From NCBI GenBank assembly GCA_021201515.1, contig JAJQET010000074.1, forward strand, positions 1-10,862: DNA of 10,862 nucleotides, in the 5' to 3' direction. This DNA comes from Clostridiales bacterium (GTDB lineage: Bacteria; Bacillota; Clostridia; Oscillospirales; Oscillospiraceae). The stretch's first letter is position 1; each line of letters opens with the position of its first letter. Positions 5,702 to 10,862 of this stretch are shown here, piece after piece. The notes beneath the pieces were generated by a model that saw nothing but the letters and a program-made list of their open reading frames with translations, was not told where the DNA came from and searched no databases. Made by a program: the position numbers and the translations under genes.

Positions 5702-6559
5702 TTACGTTGCCGCCATTGTCCCGTCCGGGCCGGGCATCTTCTCCAGGCACCCCAGCACCAGGGCGGAAAACCGCTCCCGCCCCGCTGCGGCGGCCCGCAG
5801 CACCTCCGCCTCGCTGAGGGGGGCGTCCAGAATCCCCGCCGCCATGTTGGTCAGCAGGGAGATGCCCAGCACCTGCATACCGCAGTGGCCGGCCACCACG
5901 GCCTCCGGCACGGTGGACATCCCCACCGCATCCGCCCCCAGCAGCCGGGCGGCCCGAATCTCCGCCGGCGTCTCGTACTGTGGGCCGGGCATATAGAGGT
6001 ACACCCCATGCTCCACGGGGATGCCCTGCTCCGCCGCCACCGAAGCCGCCAGCGTGCGGAGGGCGGGGGTGTAGACCTGGCTGCTGTCCGGGAAGCGGGG
6101 GCCGAACTGGGGCAGGTTCTCCCCCCGGAGGGGAGAGTCCAGAGCCAGCTTGATATGGTCGTCCATCACCATCAGCGTCCCGGCGGGCCAATTCAGGTTG
6201 ACGCACCCCGCCGCGTTGGTGACAATTAAAGTCTCCGCCCCCAGCAGCCGCAGCACCCGAACGGGATAGGTGACCTGCGGGAAGGAGTAGCCCTCGTAGT
6301 AGTGGAGCCGCCCCTGCATAACGGCCACCCGCCTGCCCCGGAGACGGCCAAAGACGAACCGGCCCGCGTGGCCGGGAGCAGTGGACCGGGCGAAGTGGGG
6401 AATCTCCCCATAGGGCACCGCCAGCGGCTCCTCCACCTGGTCGGCCAGATACCCCAGGCCGGAGCCGAGAATCAGCAGCACTTCCGGCCGGAAGTCCCTC
6501 AGCCGGGCGGCGAGATAGTCCGCGCTCTCCTGATACTGCGCAAAGGGAATGGTTTCCAT
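5702..6559 (-). CDS. punA: Purine nucleoside phosphorylase (trimeric type)
   Basis: Cytosolic purine-salvage enzyme that splits inosine and guanosine with phosphate into the free base and ribose 1-phosphate. The 285-residue product carries the signatures of the trimeric PNP-I family in order: LGSGLGYLAD (phosphate site, residues 32-41), APGHAGRFVFG, MQGRLHYYEGYSF, TNAAGCVN, GPQYETPAEIR, the substrate-binding VGMSTVPEA and the base-contacting LLTNMAAG. Length is slightly above the usual 270-275 because of a C-terminal extension. The ATG at 6559 has AAGGAGG eight bases upstream. The gene starts 16 bases after the cysteine desulfurase stop, so the two are almost certainly co-transcribed from the promoter at 7767-7794. 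A strong terminator follows. The symbol is the Bacillota name for this enzyme type. Confidence 0.95.
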   Translation of the reverse strand: METIPFAQYQESADYLAARLRDFRPEVLLILGSGLGYLADQVEEPLAVPYGEIPHFARSTAPGHAGRFVFGRLRGRRVAVMQGRLHYYEGYSFPQVTYPVRVLRLLGAETLIVTNAAGCVNLNWPAGTLMVMDDHIKLALDSPLRGENLPQFGPRFPDSSQVYTPALRTLAASVAAEQGIPVEHGVYLYMPGPQYETPAEIRAARLLGADAVGMSTVPEAVVAGHCGMQVLGISLLTNMAAGILDAPLSEAEVLRAAAAGRERFSALVLGCLEKMPGPDGTMAAT

Positions 6560-6575
6560 GGATGATACCTCCTTG

Positions 6576-7736
6576 TCAGGACATGGATTTGAAACGGGTG
6601 TCCCGAATCACCTTTAAGGCGTCCACCAAAGCGTCCGTGTCCGCCGTTTCCGTCTCCCCGGAGAAGGACACCCGGAAGGCCCCCTCCCGTTCCTCCCGAC
6701 TGAGGCCCAGGGCGGCGTAGACATGGCTGGGCTTCCCCCGATGGCAGGCGGAGCCTGCGCTGACGCAGATGCCCTTGTCCCCCAGCTCCTGCACCAGCGG
6801 CTCGCTCTTGTAGCCCGCCATGGTCAGGGCCAGAATGTGGGGGGCCTCCCCCACCACGATGGGGGTCACCTCCGGCACCTCCGCCGCCAGCCGGGACAGA
6901 AGGTGGGCTTTTACTCTGGCCATTTGTGCAGTATCCTGTGCAAATGTGGATTTCTGCTGGCCGACAGCGGCGGCAAAGGCGGCGACTTGGGCGGTGGCCT
7001 CGGTGCCGGAGCGAAGTCCGGCCTCCTGCCCCCCGCCGTAAATCAGGGGGCGAAGGCGCAGCCCCTCCCGGATGTACAGCGCCCCGATGCCCTTGGGGGC
7101 GTGGACCTTGTGGCCGCTGAGGCTCACCAGGTCCACCCCCAGCGCCCTGGGGGTGAAGGAGATTTTCAGGAACGCCTGCACCGCGTCGGTGTGGAACAGG
7201 GCCTGGGGGTTGGCCTTTTTCAGCAGCCTGGCGCAGTCCTGCACCGGCAGCACCGTCCCCAGTTCGTTGTTCACCAGCATCATGCTGGCCAGTATCGTGT
7301 CCGGCCGGAGGGCGGCGGCGAAGTCCGCCGGGTCGATATTCCCCTCCCGGTTGGGGGGAAGGTAGGTGACCTCGTACCCCTCCCCCTCCAGGGCCTTGCA
7401 AGTCTCCAGTACGGCGGCGTGTTCGATGGCGGTGGTGATGATGTGCTTCCCCCGGCGCTTGCCGTATTCCGCCCCGGCCCGGAGGGCCCAGTTGTCGCTC
7501 TCGCTGCCGCAGGATGTGAAGATCAGTTCCGGCGGTGCGGTCTGGATGGCCCGGGCGCTCTTGCAGCCCAGGGCAGCGGCGATGACATTTCGGTCCGCCA
7601 GCAGCCGGGTGCGGGCGTCCTTCCCCGCCGGATAGCGGGCGGAGGGGTTGCCCCAGCCGGACAGCATGGCGTCCCTGGCCGCCTCCGCCGCGGCGGGGGA
7701 CACCGGCGTGGTGGCGGCATAATCCAGGTAAATCAT
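6576..7736 (-). CDS. Cysteine desulfurase, NifS/IscS-like class V aminotransferase
   Basis: Cytosolic PLP enzyme that removes sulfur from L-cysteine as an enzyme-bound persulfide for Fe-S clusters, tRNA thiolation or cofactors, releasing alanine. The 386-residue product begins MIYLDYAATTPVS, as the family does. It shows FTSCGSESDN (phosphate contact), the EHAAVLE active-site His, NNELGTV, FHTDAVQA, the PLP lysine in SLSGHKVHAPKG (Lys210), and the catalytic cysteine in CVSAGSACHRG (Cys331). The cysteine loop reads SAGSACHRGKPSH rather than the SSGSACTS of typical IscS, so the sulfur acceptor may differ. No iscU, thiI or mnmA lies beside it, so I give no symbol. Start: ATG at 7736 with an AGAAGG site. 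It is the first gene of a two-gene operon with purine nucleoside phosphorylase. Confidence 0.93.
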   Translation of the reverse strand: MIYLDYAATTPVSPAAAEAARDAMLSGWGNPSARYPAGKDARTRLLADRNVIAAALGCKSARAIQTAPPELIFTSCGSESDNWALRAGAEYGKRRGKHIITTAIEHAAVLETCKALEGEGYEVTYLPPNREGNIDPADFAAALRPDTILASMMLVNNELGTVLPVQDCARLLKKANPQALFHTDAVQAFLKISFTPRALGVDLVSLSGHKVHAPKGIGALYIREGLRLRPLIYGGGQEAGLRSGTEATAQVAAFAAAVGQQKSTFAQDTAQMARVKAHLLSRLAAEVPEVTPIVVGEAPHILALTMAGYKSEPLVQELGDKGICVSAGSACHRGKPSHVYAALGLSREEREGAFRVSFSGETETADTDALVDALKVIRDTRFKSMS

Positions 7737-7766
7737 GGGTGGCCTTCTTCCTTGGTTTGTATTATG

Positions 7767-7794
7767 ATGGTATTATTATACTATATGCTGTCAA
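7767..7794 (-). promoter_or_regulatory. Probable promoter of the cysteine desulfurase / PNP operon
   Basis: On the minus strand an exact TTGACA (7789-7794) is followed after 16 bases by TACCAT (7767-7772). The stretch is strikingly AT-rich within a GC-rich region (runs such as TATTATTATA). A leader of about 25 bases to the ATG at 7736 would result. The -10 assignment is the weaker part, since other AT-rich hexamers are nearby. Confidence 0.6.
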
Positions 7795-7900
7795 TGAGGG
7801 CAAGAGGGGACGGCTGCCGTTGGCACGGAACTCAAGTTTTCGGTCAAATTTGCCCCAAAACCCCTCAGTCTGGCCTGGCAGCCAGCCAGCTCCCCTGAAA
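7795..7900. other. Intergenic stretch without recognised features
   Basis: Between the promoter at 7767-7794 and repeat A3 I see only a short self-complementary CTGGC/GCCAG stretch around 7870-7889. I find no gene, RNA or clear regulatory site. Confidence 0.4.
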
Positions 7901-7952
7901 GGCAATGTCATCAACTTATGGGCTTTGCACTCCATTTCCCGTCTTTCCGTAG

Positions 7953-8160
7953 TAGATCGTGAAGCCTAAATCTTTGCCTTTTTGTAGGGGCGGCCCTTGG
8001 CCGCCCGGGGTAAGCAGGTGGTTCCCGAGGGCGGCCGAGGGCCGCCCCTACACATGCGGGTGCAAAACAGAAACTATTTTTCTGCCTGACAGCATCACAG
8101 GCAATTCCGGTGGCGTTTTGCGATGGTTGAATGAAGTAAAGTTTTTGTTTTCACACTCTG
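7953..8160 (+). repeat. Element B, copy 1 (208 bp, imperfect inverted ends), nested in A3
   Basis: The left end TAGATCGTGAAGCCTAAATC and the inverted right end CAGAGTGTGAAAACAAAAAC resemble each other at about two thirds of positions. GTAG occurs directly before (7949-7952) and directly after (8161-8164). A2 has a single GTAG (4892-4895) at the equivalent place with no B, so A2 represents the unoccupied site. B contains the palindromic core at 7984-8051 and a tail (8052-8160) also present at 10560-10670. It has no credible coding sequence. Confidence 0.75.
7984..8051 (+). repeat. 68-bp palindromic core of B, forward orientation
   Basis: It begins GTAGGGGCGGCC and ends GGCCGCCCCTAC, so the ends are inverted copies. 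Its first 40 bases (7984-8023) are the exact reverse complement of 10520-10559 in the second B copy. Confidence 0.85.
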
Positions 8161-8308
8161 GTAGGGGCGCACAGTGTGCGCCCGGCCAACCTTCCCTTCT
8201 TAGAAAAGGCGGTTGAAAGGAAACAGGTTTTGTCCTCCCGGCGGGGCTTTTCTCCCGAGATAAGGATATTGAAAGGAGATAGCGCGTTTGCCCTTGCCAG
8301 GGTATGGC

Positions 8309-8338
8309 CTGCTTTTCTCGGCGGAGCGGGAAAAGCAG
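8309..8338 (+). other. Hairpin at the end of A3
   Basis: CTGCTTTTCTCG (8309-8320) pairs with CGGGAAAAGCAG (8327-8338) with one T-G pair. It is the counterpart of the TTCG hairpin in A1 with a changed loop (GCGGAG) and matching changes in both arms (CTA/TAG to CTG/CAG). It lies one base from the Nudix terminator. Confidence 0.6.
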
Positions 8339-8379
8339 AAAAAATCAGGTCCTGCCCCGGCAAGGGCAGGACCTGATTT
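8339..8379 (-). terminator. Intrinsic terminator of the ymdB-lepB-Nudix operon
   Basis: A perfect 16-bp stem (8342-8357 with 8364-8379, loop of six) starts 16 bases after the Nudix stop. On the minus strand the stem ends in a run of T residues reaching 8339. Confidence 0.9.
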
Positions 8380-8395
8380 CTTTCAGGATCCCTGT

Positions 8396-8959
8396 CTAAA
8401 CAGTTATTCCCTGTTTCGGCCGCTTCTGCCCGGTGACCATGGGCTGCCAGAGCCGTTCCCGGTACTTCTGATACAGCCGCCGGGTGTACTTCGTCACCGG
8501 GGCGTCCTCCGTCAGAAATGCGTCCAGCTCCTCCCGGATGAACCAGCGGACAGAGGCCACCTCCTCCCGCTGCAGCACCGGCTCCCCTTCCGTCTCCACC
8601 AGGTAGGACAGGTTCCAGTGGTGGAAGAACTGGCCTTCCAGTACCTCCACGTTCTCCAGCTCACCCAGCAGCCGCCAGCGGCTGTCCGGCGGGGTGAAGC
8701 CCAGCTCCTCCTGCACCTCCCGCCGGGCGGCGTCGAAGCCGGTCTCCCCGGCCCGGACGCAGCCGCCGCCGCACTCCCACCAGCCGGGAAACCAGCGCTT
8801 CTCCTGGCTGCGCTGCTCCAGCAGCAGCCGTCCGGCCCGGTCCCGCACCCAGAAGGACACCACCATGGTGCAGCAGTCCCGGGGCACCTCGTCCCCCCGC
8901 AGCATCACCCGGCCGGTGGCCTGATGGTTCAGGTCGTATAAATCCACATATTCCGCCAT
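8396..8959 (-). CDS. Nudix hydrolase
   Basis: Cytosolic Mg-dependent hydrolase of nucleoside diphosphates linked to another group. The 187-residue product holds a complete Nudix box (GX5EX7REUXEEXGU) in GGGCVRAGETGFDAARREVQEELGF, about residues 66-90. The N-terminal part (MAEYVDLYDLNHQATGRV, then the FWVRDRAGRLLLEQRS strand) resembles the isopentenyl-diphosphate isomerase-like / YfcD group of Nudix proteins, which start with a short YDxxxxxxG element. The actual substrate cannot be deduced. Start: ATG at 8959 with AGGAGG five bases upstream, inside the end of lepB; the gap to the lepB stop is nine bases. It is the last gene of the ymdB-lepB-Nudix operon and is followed by a strong terminator. 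Confidence 0.93.
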   Translation of the reverse strand: MAEYVDLYDLNHQATGRVMLRGDEVPRDCCTMVVSFWVRDRAGRLLLEQRSQEKRWFPGWWECGGGCVRAGETGFDAARREVQEELGFTPPDSRWRLLGELENVEVLEGQFFHHWNLSYLVETEGEPVLQREEVASVRWFIREELDAFLTEDAPVTKYTRRLYQKYRERLWQPMVTGQKRPKQGITV

Positions 8960-8968
8960 AGTCCCTCC

Positions 8969-9571
8969 TCAGGAAAGCAGCTGGGCCCGTTCCACGGGGA
9001 AGAACACCGCCAGCACCTTGCCGATGACATACCGGGTGTCCACCATGCCCAGCGCCGCCGTTCGGGAGTCGCTGGAGCCGTTACGGTTATCCCCCATGAC
9101 GAAGATGCAGCCCTCCGGCACGATGAAGTCAGAGTAGACCATGGTGTCCTTCTCCACCATATAGTCGTCGCCGTACTGGTCGCTCAGGCCCTCGTTGGTG
9201 AAGTTCAGATAGTCCTCCTCCAGGGCCACCCCGTCGATGTAGACCCGATTTTCCTCATAGTCGATCTCCACCTCCTGCCCGGCCACGGCGATGCACCGCT
9301 TGACGATGGCCTCGTCGTAAAAGCTCTCCTTCCGCAGCACCACGATGTCCCCGGCCTGGGGGGTGTAGCCGATGCGCTGCACCAGCATAAAGTCCCCGTC
9401 GTGGAGGGTGGGGTACATACTGCTGCCGGACACGCTGATGACCATAAAGAAGAAGGTGAACACCAGCACCACCGCCACCAGCACCGCCGTCAGCGTCCGC
9501 ATCCAGTCAAAGAAGTCCCGGTCAGACGCCGGTTCTTCCTCCGGCTGCGGGGTATCCTGTTTTTTTCTCAA
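8969..9571 (-). CDS. lepB: Signal peptidase I
   Basis: Membrane-anchored serine protease that removes N-terminal signal peptides from exported proteins on the outer face of the membrane. The 200-residue protein has a short charged cytoplasmic N terminus, one membrane segment (about residues 27-47) and then the extracytoplasmic catalytic domain. The nucleophile is Ser51 in SGSSMYPTL and the general-base lysine is Lys91 in AIVKRCIAV. The conserved box FVMGDNRNGSSDSR and the following YVIGKVLAVFFP are present. Size fits the short Gram-positive SipS-like type. The start is TTG at 9571, with AGGAGG seven bases upstream; it overlaps the TGA stop of the ymdB-like gene as TTGA, pointing to translational coupling. 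The Nudix gene follows after nine bases. Confidence 0.95.
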   Translation of the reverse strand: MRKKQDTPQPEEEPASDRDFFDWMRTLTAVLVAVVLVFTFFFMVISVSGSSMYPTLHDGDFMLVQRIGYTPQAGDIVVLRKESFYDEAIVKRCIAVAGQEVEIDYEENRVYIDGVALEEDYLNFTNEGLSDQYGDDYMVEKDTMVYSDFIVPEGCIFVMGDNRNGSSDSRTAALGMVDTRYVIGKVLAVFFPVERAQLLS

Positions 9572-10362
9572 GAAGTTGCCTCCTGTTCCGTCTGATCCAG
9601 CCTGCGCACCTGGGTGCAGGCCCCGGTCTCCGTGTCAATGGTGAACAGCACGCAGTCCATTTTGCACAGGCCCTCCGCCGACTCATACCGGCGGGGCAGT
9701 CCCCCCAGGAACTTGTTCACCGAAAGCTCCGGCTTCACCCCCAGGATGGACAGCACCGGGCCGGTCATCCCCAGGTCGGTGATGTGGCCGGTGCCTTTGG
9801 GCAGAATCTTGCCGTCCGCCGTGGGCACATGGGTGTGGGTGCCCCAGATGGCGCTGACCCGCCCGTCCAGGTGCCAGCCCAGAGCCAGCTTCTCGCTGGT
9901 GGCCTCGGCGTGGAAGTCCACCAACACCACGTCGGCCTCCATCTCCTCCAGAATCCGGTCGGCGGTGGTGAAGGGGTTGTCCACATTGGGGTCCATCTCC
10001 ACCCGTCCCAGCAGGTTCATCACCCCGATCCGCAGCCCCATCGGGCCGGGGAACACCCCCCAGCCCCGGCCGGGCAGCCGGGCGGGGTAGTTGGCGGGAC
10101 GGAGGATGTAGGGGTTATCGTCCAAAAAGCGGGTGATCTGGAGCCGGGACCAGGTGTGGTTCCCCAGGGTCACCACGTCCGCCCCGGCGTCCAGCAGCGC
10201 CCTGGCCTGGGCGGGGGTCAGCCCCACGCCGGACACATTTTCACCGTTGACCACCACAAAGTCAACGCCCTCCCGGCGCTTCATCCCCCGCAGGGTGCGG
10301 GACAGGTAGGACAGGCCGGATTCTGAGCAGACATCGCCCACCGCTAAAACACGCAAAATCAA
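9568..10362 (-). CDS. ymdB: YmdB-family metallophosphoesterase
   Basis: Cytosolic calcineurin-like dimetal phosphodiesterase of the TIGR00282/YmdB family; the Bacillus subtilis member hydrolyses 2',3'-cyclic nucleotides and affects biofilm and motility decisions. The metal-binding motifs appear in order: VGDV at the N terminus, VVNGENVSG, TLGNHTW, VDFHAEATSEK and WGTHTHVPTAD, and the family-typical DLGMTGP follows. The open frame extends upstream to 10626, but that extension crosses repeat B and the promoter and is not protein-like. I place the start at TTG 10362, six bases after AAGGAG, giving 264 residues, the normal family length; a second TTG at 10356 is the alternative. It is the first gene of the ymdB-lepB-Nudix operon, with a promoter at 10420-10448. 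Confidence 0.92.
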   Translation of the reverse strand: MILRVLAVGDVCSESGLSYLSRTLRGMKRREGVDFVVVNGENVSGVGLTPAQARALLDAGADVVTLGNHTWSRLQITRFLDDNPYILRPANYPARLPGRGWGVFPGPMGLRIGVMNLLGRVEMDPNVDNPFTTADRILEEMEADVVLVDFHAEATSEKLALGWHLDGRVSAIWGTHTHVPTADGKILPKGTGHITDLGMTGPVLSILGVKPELSVNKFLGGLPRRYESAEGLCKMDCVLFTIDTETGACTQVRRLDQTEQEATS

Positions 10363-10386
10363 ATGAATCTCCTTCTTCTCTCTGAA

Positions 10387-10435
10387 CGTCAGGGGTAAGA
10401 TACCATAGGGGTACCTATCAGTATACCCCCTGACG
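10387..10435 (-). other. Nested inverted repeat over the ymdB promoter and leader
   Basis: CGTCAGGGG (10387-10395) pairs with CCCCTGACG (10427-10435), and inside it ATAGG (10405-10409) pairs with CCTAT (10414-10418). The outer arms straddle the -10 element, so only the inner part and one outer arm would be in the RNA. It is either an operator-like site on DNA or a coincidental structure; no regulator is identified. Confidence 0.4.
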
Positions 10436-10448
10436 GGGAAAAGCACAA
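10420..10448 (-). promoter_or_regulatory. Probable promoter of the ymdB-lepB-Nudix operon
   Basis: On the minus strand TTGTGC (10443-10448), a 17-base spacer and TATACT (10420-10425) fit the housekeeping consensus. Transcription would begin near 10413, about 50 bases before the TTG start of ymdB. Confidence 0.6.
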
Positions 10449-10493
10449 GCGGAAATTTGCGGGGGTGGGGCTGGCCGCTGCTCCCGGCTCTCA

Positions 10494-10670
10494 GTAGGGG
10501 CGGCCCGGCCGCCCGCGAAAACCACCTGCTTACCCCGGGCGGCCAAGGGCCGCCCCTACACATACGGTTGCAAAAAACGGAACTTTTCGCCTCGTTGAAC
10601 AGCATCACCGGAAATTCCGTTGGCATTTTACGATAGTTGTATAAAGTGAAGATTTAGGCTTCACACTCTA
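10494..10670 (+). repeat. Element B, copy 2 (left end missing), core inverted
   Basis: The tail 10560-10670 aligns with 8052-8160 in the same orientation (ACACAT.CGG.TGCAAAA, AGCATCAC, AATTCCG.TGGC, TCACACTCT). The 66-bp core 10494-10559 is the reverse complement of the core at 7984-8051. The right end, read inverted, is TAGAGTGTGAAGCCTAAATC, a clean version of the B end; its bases 10649-10664 are the exact inverse of 7959-7974. No left inverted end is seen before 10494. It is followed by GTAG, like copy 1. Confidence 0.75.
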
Positions 10671-10697
10671 GTAGGGGCGCACACTGTGCGCCCCTAC
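10671..10697 (+). repeat. 27-base complete palindrome following element B
   Basis: GTAGGGGCGCACA and its perfect inverse TGTGCGCCCCTAC flank a single C. Three shorter relatives (1506-1532, 4892-4918, 8161-8187) share the left half and the GGGCGCACA/TGTGCGCCC stem but end in CGGCC instead of CTAC. Confidence 0.85.
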
Positions 10698-10754
10698 TGG
10701 TGGGAGGAAAGCACAACGGCCCCTCACCGCCACTAACAGCGAACGGCCAACACC

Positions 10755-10796
10755 TGACAAACAACCCCCACACGGCGCTTTCACGCCGTATGGGGG
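10755..10796 (-). terminator. Probable terminator of the gene entering from the right edge
   Basis: CCCCCACACGGCG (10765-10777) pairs with CGCCGTATGGGGG (10784-10796) with one mismatch around a six-base loop. On the minus strand it is followed by TTGTTTGTCA, a broken T-rich tract. It starts nine bases after the stop codon at 10806-10808. Confidence 0.65.
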
Positions 10797-10805
10797 CTGG
10801 CTGAT

Positions 10806-10862
10806 TTACTCCTCCCCCTGCTCCTGTCTGGCAGGGGTTCCCGTCCCGGTCTTGGGGTGGTG
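10806..10862 (-). CDS. Unidentified protein, C-terminal fragment
   Basis: Eighteen codons before a TAA stop on the minus strand read HHPKTGTGTPARQEQGEE, a polar, probably disordered tail. The only support is the terminator-like hairpin just downstream. The tail is not diagnostic, and I do not assign a family. In many Bacillota rny (RNase Y) lies near ymdB, but this tail does not look like the end of RNase Y. Confidence 0.4.
   Translation of the reverse strand, partial: HHPKTGTGTPARQEQGEE

Larger units (their letters stand above)
7901..8338 (+). repeat. Noncoding repeat element A, copy 3 (A3), partial and interrupted by element B
   Basis: The left block 7901-7952 matches A2 4844-4895 at about 46 of 52 positions, including the GGCAATGTCA end. 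Element B (7953-8160) then intervenes. A resumes at 8161 with the palindrome (8165-8183) and CGGCCAACCTTCCCT, like A2 at 4892-4930, followed by GGTTGAAAGGAAACAGG and, after a divergent stretch, CCCTTGCCAGGG and a hairpin (8309-8338) related to that of A1. The distal half of A, including the right inverted end, is missing, and the sequence runs directly into the Nudix-gene terminator. No credible gene lies in this gap. Confidence 0.75.

Noticed and set aside
7959..8216. Plus-strand reading frame containing RGGPWPPGVSRWF, a peptide also encoded on the minus strand near 10560
   Set aside because: The shared peptide only reflects the inverted DNA core of element B. There is no ribosome binding site and the frame runs across repeat boundaries, so it is not a conserved protein.
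8188..8395. Right inverted end of element A3
   Set aside because: No sequence resembling TTGATGACATTGCC was found before or within the Nudix terminator. A3 is therefore called partial and no flanking duplication is claimed.
10363..10626. N-terminal extension of the ymdB reading frame to an ATG at 10626
   Set aside because: It crosses the promoter and element B, gives a non-conserved Pro/Arg-rich peptide, and has no ribosome binding site. The TTG at 10362 has AAGGAG six bases upstream and yields the family length.

Overview
The window looks like chromosomal DNA from a GC-rich member of the Clostridia (Bacillota), most likely the Oscillospiraceae group of gut anaerobes. The reasons are the dnaK-dnaJ order, an ECF-type vitamin transporter S component, an oxygen-sensitive class I fumarase alpha subunit, a short single-membrane-span signal peptidase I, a YmdB-family phosphodiesterase, strong AAGGAG-type ribosome binding sites, and housekeeping genes separated by repeat-filled gaps. 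The lineage is inferred from gene content only.

Layout. Positions 1-1417 (+): the 3' end of dnaK, a GGAA-loop hairpin, complete dnaJ and its terminator. 1437-1955: noncoding repeat element A1. 1965-2567 (-): an ECF transporter S component, divergent from 2714-4401 (+), which carries a PHP-family histidinol-phosphatase-like protein and a fumarate hydratase alpha subunit. 4509-4841 (+): a small unknown membrane protein with its own promoter. 4844-5538: repeat element A2. 5619-7794 (-): a promoter, a cysteine desulfurase, a purine nucleoside phosphorylase and a terminator, forming one operon. 7901-8338: partial element A3, split by a second element, B. 8339-10448 (-): a promoter and a three-gene operon (ymdB-like, lepB, Nudix hydrolase) ending in a strong terminator. 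10494-10697: a second, left-truncated copy of B and a long palindrome. 10755-10862: a probable terminator and the 3' end of an unidentified minus-strand gene.

The genes are ordinary housekeeping functions: protein folding, vitamin uptake, amino-acid and C4-acid metabolism, sulfur transfer, purine salvage, protein secretion and nucleotide hydrolysis. The unusual content lies between them. The gaps hold a nested, modular family of noncoding repeats that behave like small non-autonomous mobile elements. Element A has inverted ends (GGCAATGTCA-type) and, in copy A2, a 6-bp direct duplication CTGAGC on both sides that includes a stop codon. Element B (208 bp) has its own imperfect inverted ends and sits inside A3. 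Comparison with the uninterrupted A2 shows the empty and filled sites and a duplicated GTAG. Inside B, a 66-68 bp core lies in opposite orientations in the two copies while the adjoining B sequence keeps one orientation. A third, 99-bp hairpin insert (C) interrupts A2, and a 32-nt motif occurs four times, once inverted. No transposase gene is visible, so mobility, if real, would be supplied in trans. Whether this family is already described cannot be judged from the sequence alone.
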